Shown here in pieces: positions 44,915 through 52,219 of a DNA stretch of 64,000 bases (the first letter of the stretch is position 1; each line of letters opens with the position of its first letter). This DNA comes from an uncultured Kiloniellaceae bacterium (GTDB lineage: Bacteria > Pseudomonadota > Alphaproteobacteria > Kiloniellales > Kiloniellaceae). The stretch is taken from contig CANLSF010000001.1 in the NCBI GenBank assembly GCA_947493695.1, forward strand, positions 1,302,001 through 1,366,000, read 5' to 3'. The notes under the pieces are model-generated. The model saw only the letters and a list, made by a program, of their open reading frames with translations, did not search any database and had not been told where the DNA came from. The position numbers were made by a program, and so were the translations under genes.

Positions 44915-45592
44915 ATGAAGGCCATGAGCAAGTTATCAAGCGACTATGGCGCGGTGAGCAAACTGATTGCCCGGCTTTTCCCCGGACAGGTGGAGGTCGC
45001 GCTTCATGATCTCCACACCGGGAAAATTGCTGCGATAGAAGGCAATATCTCCAATCGAGCAGTGGGCGACGACTCCCTAGTTGAGACCGAAGGCCTCGAA
45101 GCGGATGTCGATGACAGCGATATCATCGGTCCTTACGCTCAGACCAATTGGGACGGTGAAGTCCTGCGGTCTTTCACGGCAGTTGTGCGTGATCCCGAGG
45201 GGCAGCCCAGTGCACTGATTTGCGTGAACATGCGCACTGCCGCCTTTGCTGCCGCGGCCAATCTGCTCGCGACCTTCAGCGAATTTGACCAGACGCCGCG
45301 CTCGAAAGCGCTCTTCGCACAAGACTGGCGGGAAGCCGCAAATAACTTGATTGCTGAAACTTTGAAAGAACGCGGTGTGACACTGGTTAGCGCCAGACGA
45401 GATGACAAGGTTGCACTCGTCGCGGCTCTGGACAAAGCCGGGATTCTCGAGATGAGGGGCTCTTCGGAGCATGCTGCCAAGGCGCTCGGGGTGTCGCGCG
45501 CCAGTATCTACAATCTGTTGAAAGATGCCCGCGGTGGAGAAAATCCGGCGGAAGATCAAAAGACGACGGAGCTGGCCCAAGCCCATGCGTAA
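44915..45592 (+). CDS. YheO/DauR-like transcriptional regulator
   Basis: 225 residues. The N-terminal domain (LIARLFPGQVEVALHDLHTGKIAAIEGNISNR and RSFTAVVRDPEGQPSALICVNM) is a YheO-type PAS-like sensor, and the C-terminal 60 residues (DDKVALVAALDKAGILEMRGSSEHAAKALGVSRASIYNLLKDAR) are the HTH_22 DNA-binding domain. DauR, a member of this family, represses D-arginine use in Pseudomonas. Here the gene overlaps the aminotransferase start and is followed by an ornithine cyclodeaminase-family gene, as dauB is in the dau operon, so it probably regulates this amino-acid operon. Start could also be the ATG at 44924. Confidence 0.85.
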   Translation: MKAMSKLSSDYGAVSKLIARLFPGQVEVALHDLHTGKIAAIEGNISNRAVGDDSLVETEGLEADVDDSDIIGPYAQTNWDGEVLRSFTAVVRDPEGQPSALICVNMRTAAFAAAANLLATFSEFDQTPRSKALFAQDWREAANNLIAETLKERGVTLVSARRDDKVALVAALDKAGILEMRGSSEHAAKALGVSRASIYNLLKDARGGENPAEDQKTTELAQAHA

Positions 45593-46724
45593 CTTTGAAC
45601 TTGAGACCTACTTTTCGAAATGGGAATTCACCGCCAGGCATCACATGACCGCCTCCGATGTTCAGAGCATGAGCATCGATTCCCTGATGTCTATGGCGGG
45701 TACCTCGGTTTCGGACACGCTTGGTGATCTCTCATTGGGCTATACCGAAACCTGGGGCGCACCGGATCTGCGCGACGCAATTGCGGCCACTTACGACCGG
45801 ATGCAGCCAGAGAACATTCTCTGTTTAGCGGGCGCGGAGGAGGGCGTGTATGCGGCCATGCGCGTGCTTCTGGAACCCGAAGACCATGCTATCGTGGTAG
45901 TGCCGAACTATCAGGCGGCCGAAACCATACCTTTGAGCATCTGCGCGGTTACCGGCGTTCAACTTGATGCGCAGAAGGGGTGGCGGCTGGATGTCGAAGA
46001 TGTCAAACGCGCCCTTCGCCCCAATACCAAACTCATCTCCGTTAATTTCCCAAACAATCCGACCGGCGCCGTCATGCCCAAAGCAGATTACGACGCACTC
46101 ATTGCACTCTGCCGTGAACATGACCTCTATCTTTTCAACGATGAGGTTTATCGGCTTTTGGAGCTTGATGAGAGCAAGCGCCTGCCGCAAGCCGCTGATG
46201 CCTACGAGAAGGGAATATCCCTGAGCGTGATGTCAAAGGCCTACGGCTTGCCAGGGTTGCGCATTGGATGGATTGCCAGCCAGGACAAGGCGCTTCTCTT
46301 GCGGCTGGAGCGTTACAAGCATTATCTCTCGATCTGTAACTCGGCACCGAGCGAGCGGCTCGCTGTCATCGCCCTGAGTGTTCGTGAGCAGATACTCGAG
46401 CGGAACCGCGCTTTGCTCCGGCGTAATATCGGTGAGTTGGATAGCTTCTTTGCCGACTATCCGTCGCTCTTCGAGTGGCAGCACCCGGACGGTGGCTGCA
46501 TCGCTTATCCCCGCTACGTAGGGCAGGGTGACGTCGAAGCCTTCTGCACAGGTCTCATCGAAGAAAACGGCGTTCTTCTTCTGCCCGCCTCGATTTACCG
46601 CTCGGAGCTGATGGACGCCCCTGTGGATCGTTTCCGGATCGGCTTTGGCCGGGAAAACATAGAAGAAGGTCTCACGGCTTTTCGGGATTTTCTCGACCGC
46701 AACCATAACCGCTTTGCCGTTTAA
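45585..46724 (+). CDS. Class I/II PLP aminotransferase
   Basis: About 379 residues from ATG 45585, overlapping the preceding stop (ATGCGTAA); the track ORF adds 20 basic residues in the wrong context. Fold type I aminotransferase: SLGYTETWGAPDLRDAIA, SVNFPNNPTGAVMPKADYDALIALC with the NPTG motif, LFNDEVYRLL with the PLP-pyridine Asp, and SLSVMSKAYGLPGLRIGW with the PLP Lys in SKAYG. The Arg that binds the substrate carboxylate lies in the C-terminal DRFRIGFGR. Substrate is not evident; related proteins are called capreomycidine-synthase-like. It works beside the ornithine cyclodeaminase family enzyme that follows by nine bases. Confidence 0.85.
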   Translation: MRNFELETYFSKWEFTARHHMTASDVQSMSIDSLMSMAGTSVSDTLGDLSLGYTETWGAPDLRDAIAATYDRMQPENILCLAGAEEGVYAAMRVLLEPEDHAIVVVPNYQAAETIPLSICAVTGVQLDAQKGWRLDVEDVKRALRPNTKLISVNFPNNPTGAVMPKADYDALIALCREHDLYLFNDEVYRLLELDESKRLPQAADAYEKGISLSVMSKAYGLPGLRIGWIASQDKALLLRLERYKHYLSICNSAPSERLAVIALSVREQILERNRALLRRNIGELDSFFADYPSLFEWQHPDGGCIAYPRYVGQGDVEAFCTGLIEENGVLLLPASIYRSELMDAPVDRFRIGFGRENIEEGLTAFRDFLDRNHNRFAV

Positions 46725-46733
46725 GGTTCTTCC

Positions 46734-47693
46734 ATGCGGGTCGTAGGCCTCGACGAAATCCTATCCCTGCTCGATCAAGCCGCGATTGTCGACGCCGTGC
46801 GTGAGGCGTTCATTCAAAGCGACCGTGGAGAGATCGAAGCGCCTGCACCGATGCAGATGCTGTTCGGCGGACAGGGACGTGAACTTGCGGGGGATTGTCA
46901 TGTCAAATCGGCCTTCTCCGGCAGCTTTCAGTATTTTTGCATCAAGGTGGCCGCAGGTTTTTATGCAAATCCGGCGCTAGGGCTTGATGTTAACAACGGT
47001 GTGGTGCTGCTTTTTTGTTCGAGAACCGGTGTGCCGCTTGCACTGCTTCGGGATGATGGTTGCCTGACTTCGGCTCGGACTGCGGCCGCGGGGGCGCTGG
47101 CGGCATCCCTGGTTGCTGCGGGAACACCAAAGCGCCTTGGTGTCATCGGCTGCGGTCAGCAGGCAGAGCAACAGGCGCGATGGATTGCGACACAGAACGA
47201 TATCTCGCAAATCACCGTTTTCGGCCGCGCGTTGGACAGGGCGACCAAGCTTATCAGTCGTTTGGAAGCGTTGGGAATTCCGTTGCAGGTGGCTACGAGT
47301 ACCGCTGACCTCTCTGCAAAATCGGATATCATTGTAACGACTACACCGGCCACATCTCCTGTTCTGATGTCATCGGATGTGGAAGGCGCTAAGCACATCA
47401 TCGCGGTAGGGGCCGACAGTCCCGGAAAAAACGAATTGGATCCACGAATTCTGGCCCGCGCGGATGTCATAATCACCGATGACCATAAGCAAGCACTGGA
47501 TCATGGCGAATTCGGCACGGCGGTGCGTGCCGGACTGCTGTCGGAAAGCAAAGATCTCTCGCTCGGTGCCTTGCTTGCTGACCGGGCAGGGCTGAAGCTT
47601 GATGAGGGGGCATTGTCCGTCGTAGACCTAACCGGGCTCGGCGCGCAGGATCTTGCGATTGCCTCGCTGATCTATGAAGGGCTTCCGAACTAG
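46734..47693 (+). CDS. Ornithine cyclodeaminase / mu-crystallin family protein
   Basis: 319 residues. The N-terminal half has AIVDAVREAFIQSDRGEIEAP and the substrate-side segment SAFSGSFQYFCIKVAAGFYANPALGLDVNNGVVLLF. The Rossmann NAD(P) loop is LGVIGCGQQAEQQARW, with GADSPGKNELDPRILARADVIITDD after it. Members convert ornithine to proline, reduce imino acids, or act as amino-acid dehydrogenases such as DauB. The usual catalytic Lys lies in CIKVAAGF. With a DauR-like regulator and an aminotransferase upstream, a role in basic or D-amino-acid breakdown is the best guess. It is convergent with greB, 5 bases away. Confidence 0.88.
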   Translation: MRVVGLDEILSLLDQAAIVDAVREAFIQSDRGEIEAPAPMQMLFGGQGRELAGDCHVKSAFSGSFQYFCIKVAAGFYANPALGLDVNNGVVLLFCSRTGVPLALLRDDGCLTSARTAAAGALAASLVAAGTPKRLGVIGCGQQAEQQARWIATQNDISQITVFGRALDRATKLISRLEALGIPLQVATSTADLSAKSDIIVTTTPATSPVLMSSDVEGAKHIIAVGADSPGKNELDPRILARADVIITDDHKQALDHGEFGTAVRAGLLSESKDLSLGALLADRAGLKLDEGALSVVDLTGLGAQDLAIASLIYEGLPN

Positions 47694-47698
47694 GTGCG

Positions 47699-48253
47699 TC
47701 AGGTACTGCTGTAGGAAATTTCCAGCACCTCAACGGGCTCCCGGCCATTGGGAGTGCGCACTTCGACGGTGTCGCCTTCGGCGGCTTTCAGCAGGGCGCG
47801 GGCGATGGGCGAGATCCAGCTGACTTCATTGCATTCGCTGCGTGCCTCGTCGACGCCGACGATCCGGATGGTGCGCTCGGTGTCTTTGGAATCCGCGTAG
47901 GTCACGGTGGCGCCGAAAAAGACCTGTTCGTGATTGGTCTGGCGGGCCGGATCGACCACTTCGGCGATCTCGATGCGTTTGATCAGGAAGCGCATGCGCC
48001 GGTCAATTTCGCGCAGGCGTTTTTTGCCGTAGATGTAATCTCCGTTCTCGGAACGGTCGCCGTTTCCGGCCGCCCAGGAGACAACCTCGACCACCTTCGG
48101 ACGGTCCTCGACGCGCAGATATTTCAGTTCATCCCGTAAACGCTGAAGACCCTGCGGCGTGATGTAGTTTTTGACCCCGCGCGGCAGCGCTTCCGACTCT
48201 TCGGGCAGGTCTTCGTCTTCTGCGTCGGTTTCTTTGGTGAAGGCTTTGCTCAT
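47699..48253 (-). CDS. greB: Transcription elongation factor GreB
   Basis: 184 residues. The central block YITPQGLQRLRDELKYLRVEDRPKVVEVVSWAAGNGDRSENGDYIYGKKRLREIDRRMRFL is the coiled-coil Gre domain with the acidic tip (GDRSENGDY), and the C-terminal FKBP-like domain follows with VFFGATVTYAD, ISPIARALLKAAEGDTVEV and EVLEISY. The GKKRLREIDRR segment distinguishes GreB from GreA. It rescues backtracked RNA polymerase by cleaving the RNA 3' end. The acidic N-terminal 25 residues are an extension. Confidence 0.92.
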   Translation of the reverse strand: MSKAFTKETDAEDEDLPEESEALPRGVKNYITPQGLQRLRDELKYLRVEDRPKVVEVVSWAAGNGDRSENGDYIYGKKRLREIDRRMRFLIKRIEIAEVVDPARQTNHEQVFFGATVTYADSKDTERTIRIVGVDEARSECNEVSWISPIARALLKAAEGDTVEVRTPNGREPVEVLEISYSST

Positions 48254-48312
48254 GGGCGCATTTTACCCTCTGTCTGGCAGCGCTGCACAGCGGAATGTGA
48301 CGTGCGCCGGAC

Positions 48313-49401
48313 TCAGGTCAGGTCTGACCCGCCCGCGAAGGCCTCAAGGGTGTGTTCGAACATCTCTTTCTCAAGATCGCGGGTGATAAAGACCAGGCGC
48401 GAACTATGGTCCTCGTCCGGCCAGCTTTCCAGCTGTATAGGCGGATGGAACATATGCTGGACGCCGTGGATCACGACCGGACCTTCATTGCCTTCGATGT
48501 TCAGAATGCCCTTGATGCGCAGAAGATTGCCGCCGTAGAGCATGATCAGCATCTCAACCCAGGAATTGAGACGATCCCAGTTCAAAGGCTCATCACGTGT
48601 AATGCAGAAGGCCCGGATGCTGGTGTCGTGCCGATTGACGTCGTGGTGATCACCATGGGCGTGACCATGGTCATGTCCATGTTCGCGACCAAGTGCGTCC
48701 TCGTAGGCTTGAGTTTTCAGCCAGCCCTGTACATCCAGAGTTTTGGTGGTCGGGTCATAGAGACCGGCGTTGAAAAGTGCGGCAGCTTCGATTTGTCCCT
48801 GTGACACCGGCAGTATCGGTGCTGCAGGGTTCAGGTTCTTCAGGCGTTCCGTCAGGGCCTCGGCGGATTTCGGCTCGGCAACATCGGTCTTGGTCATCAA
48901 CAGCCGGTCGGCGACTGCTGCCTGCTTCACGGATTCGAAGTGATTGTCGAGGGTATTGCCACCGTTGGCAGCGTCGACCGTCGCGATCACGCCGTCCAGG
49001 CGAAAGCGTTCGATCAGGAAGGGGTCGTTCATCAGGGTTTGCAGGATCGGGGCCGGATCGGCAAGGCCAGTGGTTTCGATCACCACCCGGTCAAAGGGCG
49101 GAATTTCGTGCCGGACCCGCTGTTTGAAGAGCTTGCGCATGGTCTCGACCAGATCACCACGGACCGTACAGCAGAGACAGCCGCTGTTCAGCAGGATTGT
49201 GTCTTCCTTGGCATTCTCGACCAGCATGTGATCCAGGCCGATCTCGCCGAACTCATTGACGATCACGGCGGTGTTCGCCATGTCCGCCTGCTCCAGAAGA
49301 TGGCGCAGGACCGTCGTCTTGCCACTGCCCAGAAACCCGGTCAGAACCGAGACCGGCAAAGGGGCGTCCGGGATCGCCAGATCTTGCTCAACTGCGCTCA
49401 T
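48313..49401 (-). CDS. CobW/G3E-family GTPase (metallochaperone)
   Basis: 362 residues. Walker A is TGFLGSGKTTVLRHLL, the metal-binding CxCC is SGCLCCTVRGDLVETM and the guanine specificity motif is in LLMTKTDVAEPKS. A His-rich stretch GREHGHDHGHAHGDHHDVNRHD sits before the C-terminal CobW domain (PVVIHGVQHMFHPPIQLESW). G3E GTPases deliver Zn, Co or Ni; the His-rich loop suggests a transition metal. Start overlaps the ctaA stop by ATGA, so the two are translationally coupled, which links this GTPase to heme A and oxidase assembly or places it under the same control. Confidence 0.9.
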   Translation of the reverse strand: MSAVEQDLAIPDAPLPVSVLTGFLGSGKTTVLRHLLEQADMANTAVIVNEFGEIGLDHMLVENAKEDTILLNSGCLCCTVRGDLVETMRKLFKQRVRHEIPPFDRVVIETTGLADPAPILQTLMNDPFLIERFRLDGVIATVDAANGGNTLDNHFESVKQAAVADRLLMTKTDVAEPKSAEALTERLKNLNPAAPILPVSQGQIEAAALFNAGLYDPTTKTLDVQGWLKTQAYEDALGREHGHDHGHAHGDHHDVNRHDTSIRAFCITRDEPLNWDRLNSWVEMLIMLYGGNLLRIKGILNIEGNEGPVVIHGVQHMFHPPIQLESWPDEDHSSRLVFITRDLEKEMFEHTLEAFAGGSDLT

Positions 49402-50516
49402 ACTGCTGTTCCATAGCCTTTTTGAAGCTCATCCCTGGCCCCGGCTTCTTCGCTCGGGGCGCTGCGAAGATGATGAAGGACCCAGAACGCCAGCGACAGC
49501 AATAAAATTGCACCGGCCTGGTGCAGGGCACCGAGCCAGATCGGCACGACCAGCAAAAGCGTGGAGATACCAAGCATGACCTGAACCGCAACACCGGCCA
49601 GCAACAGGGAGAAGGCGTTTTGAGCGGCGTCCGAGAGCGCGAGACGACGTGACCAGACCCACAGTCCCAATACTACTGCGGCGCAGATCATGGCCAAGGC
49701 GCGATGATTGAATTGAACGGCAGCGATATTCTCGAAGAAATTCAGCAGGTAAGGCGAAAGTGCCGCGTAGTCGCTCGGGATCCAGTCGCCGTCCATCAGG
49801 GGAAAGGTATTGTAGATCATGCCGGCGTTCAGCCCAGCGACAAAGCCGCCAGATGCGATCGTGACCAGAAGCAGGCAAATCAACCCGATGACCGCTCGGC
49901 GCAGGCCCGAGAGGGTGACGGCGGGCGAGGCAGGCGGCTTCGGCGCCAAAAGGCGGAAAGCGATCCAGAGGATGTAGGCATAGATCGCGATGGCGAGCAG
50001 CAGGTGAGCGGTCAGGCGGTATTGACTGACGTCTGTGCGGTCGGCAAAGCCACTGGAGACCATGTACCAGCCCAGGCCACCCTGCAGACCGCCCAGCAGG
50101 AACATGACGATCAGATGCGGGATCAGGCCGCGCTGAAGCTTGCCGCGGATCAGAAACCAGATAAAGGGAACGGCAAAGACCACGCCGATCAGGCGGCCCC
50201 AGAGCCGGTGGATGTACTCCCACCAGAAGATGGTCTTGAATTCCTCAAGGCTCATCCCGGCGTTGATCTGCTGGTACTCCGGGATCTGCCGGTAGAGCGC
50301 GAACATGCGCTGCCATTCCGTATCGCTCAGCGGTGGCAGGGTGCCCATCACCGGCGCCCATTCCATGATCGAAAGACCGGATTCCGTTAGACGCGTGATG
50401 GCGCCGATCACGGCCATGGCCAGAATCATGGCGCAACAGCTCATGAGCCAAAGACCGACGCTTCTATCGGCAGGGCTCAGGGACGTCGGTGTGGAGACTG
50501 TGAGGCTCGCGTTCAT
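49398..50516 (-). CDS. ctaA: Heme A synthase
   Basis: About 372 residues from ATG 50516 (MNASLTVST); the track adds 26 residues without support. About eight TM helices, as in COX15/CtaA of alphaproteobacteria. The heme ligands are visible: IMEWAPVMG, WWEYIHRLWGRLIG with the first His, AHLLLA, VQFNHRALAM, and LHQAGAILLLS with the last. It oxidises heme O to heme A for cytochrome oxidase. No ctaB or oxidase subunits are in the window. The downstream CobW gene overlaps its stop. Confidence 0.93.
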   Translation of the reverse strand: MNASLTVSTPTSLSPADRSVGLWLMSCCAMILAMAVIGAITRLTESGLSIMEWAPVMGTLPPLSDTEWQRMFALYRQIPEYQQINAGMSLEEFKTIFWWEYIHRLWGRLIGVVFAVPFIWFLIRGKLQRGLIPHLIVMFLLGGLQGGLGWYMVSSGFADRTDVSQYRLTAHLLLAIAIYAYILWIAFRLLAPKPPASPAVTLSGLRRAVIGLICLLLVTIASGGFVAGLNAGMIYNTFPLMDGDWIPSDYAALSPYLLNFFENIAAVQFNHRALAMICAAVVLGLWVWSRRLALSDAAQNAFSLLLAGVAVQVMLGISTLLLVVPIWLGALHQAGAILLLSLAFWVLHHLRSAPSEEAGARDELQKGYGTAV

Positions 50517-50651
50517 GTTCTGCGCCGGACTGAAGTTCTGACTTCCGCTTTCACGAATGCGAGACAATTTAGTCCGCGAACCCCATGCGGCCAAGTGCCC
50601 TGAAGCTGCGGCAAAGCGCCGCCCGAGGGGGCCTGGTCCGAAAAGTAGTCC

Positions 50652-51056
50652 CTAAAGGGTCATGTAGCGGGCGCGTGCACCGCGCTCAATGGCGGCGGCA
50701 GGCAGGCGTCCGACCGGCAGCTGGTGACGCAAAAGCTCCAGCAGGCGAAGTTCTTCCTGGCTCACTTCCCCGTCCGACGCAGCAACGTCACACGCCAGGG
50801 CGTAGGCGGTTTCACGCAGCTTTTCGGGCAGACTGGCCAGGATTACGTTCAGCACGCGCTCGAGGCCATCATCGTTGTTCATCAGCTCTGCGCAGTCACG
50901 GGAGGTCTCAAGCAGCTTCGCCTCTTCGTAGTCTTCGAAGATCGGCAGATGCTTGACCACGTCGCCGATGGTCAGCAACTCGGAGTCCGTCATCTCACGG
51001 TCGGCGGCGGACACCAGAACCATGGTGTAGATCAGGGCTGCATGATGGTCGATCAT
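50652..51056 (-). CDS. TerB-like (tellurite resistance B) family protein
   Basis: 134 residues, all helical. HAALIYTMVLVSAADREMTDSELLTIGDVVKHLP is the first helical repeat with its acidic loop and LRETAYALACDVAASDGEVSQEELRLLELLRHQL is the second, with the DGEVSxEE acidic loop characteristic of TerB. The loops may bind a metal. Many TerB-fold proteins have no link to tellurite and appear in stress and envelope systems. The gene stands alone between ctaA and the AEC gene, so context says little. Confidence 0.85.
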   Translation of the reverse strand: MIDHHAALIYTMVLVSAADREMTDSELLTIGDVVKHLPIFEDYEEAKLLETSRDCAELMNNDDGLERVLNVILASLPEKLRETAYALACDVAASDGEVSQEELRLLELLRHQLPVGRLPAAAIERGARARYMTL

Positions 51057-51280
51057 AAGGAAGGCTCGCTTCTTTCTGTAATGAATACGCCAGCAGGATG
51101 GGTTGCGGGTAATCTCTCAAACAAAACCGCCGCCGCAAAGGTCTTTGTGAAGGGTGGAAACCCGACGCCAGGCCAGTTTGCAACGACACTCGCTATATAC
51201 TGCCATCATACGAAGTTGCAAGGGAGTGATGCAAATTCCGCACTCGACAGATGGGGAATTGGAGGGCAGTTTCGGCCGCT

Positions 51281-52219
51281 ATGGATGCTGTATTGAATGT
51301 TGTTTTGCCCGTTTTCGGGATCATGCTGGCCGGCTATCTCGTCGGTCGGTTTAATGTTCTCGGGGAATCCAGCGGTGAAGCCTTAAGCGCCTTTGTTTAC
51401 TACGTATCCCTGCCTGCTCTCTTCGTTGTCTCCATGTCGCGCGTGGAAATCTCCGAGATTTTCAATGTTCAATACCTTCTGGCGACCGGTGGCGGCATGC
51501 TGGCAACCTTTGCCGTCGCCATGCTGATTGCCACCTACGCGTTTCCCAACAGGCTTGCCGCGCTGGGCTTGAGCGGCCTGACCGCGATTTTTTCGAACAC
51601 GGGATATATGGGTTTTCCGATCCTGCTCCTGGCTTTTGGCGATCAGGCAACCTTACCGGGTGTCATTGCGACGGTTATGAACGGGACCGTGGTTCTCGCC
51701 GTTGCGACCGTCATAATCGAGATCGACCTCAATCAAAAGAGCGGTGGCCTTGCGATCCTGCGCAACGCCTTTTTGGGGGTCTTTAAAAGTCCTTTGGTAT
51801 TGTCGGCACTGGCCGGACTGCTGTTTTCCGGAATCGGGTTGCCTCTGACGGGTGCCATAGCGACCTTCTGCGATCTGCTGGCGGCAACGGCAGGTCCCTG
51901 CGCGCTCTTTGCGATGGGCCTTTTCATGGTCGGACGTTCGTTTACGGCGGGTGCCGGTGAGATATCGGTTTTGATTCTGCTCAAGCTGATTTTTCAGCCG
52001 ATCATTACGGCATGGTTGGCTTACGGTGTGATGGATATGGCGCCTATGTGGGCGGCGTCGGCAGTGATCATGGCGGCATTGCCCACCGGCGCGTTAGCCT
52101 TTGTTCTCGCACAGCGTTACGGCATCTACACCCAGCGATCCACAGCGGTGATCATGATCTCGACCGTGGTATCTGTTGTGACCCTGACCGTGCTGCTGAA
52201 TCTTCTCGGGATCAGTTAA
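51281..52219 (+). CDS. AEC family (auxin efflux carrier type) transporter
   Basis: About 312 residues from ATG 51281 (MDAVLNVVLPVFGIMLAGYLVGRF), the usual AEC start, rather than the ATG ten residues earlier. It has ten TM helices in two inverted halves, with the conserved crossover near SNTGYMGFPILLLAFG and a matching second-half LIFQPIITAW. Bacterial members export or import malonate, malate or small organic compounds; the substrate here is unknown. Its stop TAA shares bases with the helicase stop, which runs in from the other side. Confidence 0.87.
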   Translation: MDAVLNVVLPVFGIMLAGYLVGRFNVLGESSGEALSAFVYYVSLPALFVVSMSRVEISEIFNVQYLLATGGGMLATFAVAMLIATYAFPNRLAALGLSGLTAIFSNTGYMGFPILLLAFGDQATLPGVIATVMNGTVVLAVATVIIEIDLNQKSGGLAILRNAFLGVFKSPLVLSALAGLLFSGIGLPLTGAIATFCDLLAATAGPCALFAMGLFMVGRSFTAGAGEISVLILLKLIFQPIITAWLAYGVMDMAPMWAASAVIMAALPTGALAFVLAQRYGIYTQRSTAVIMISTVVSVVTLTVLLNLLGIS

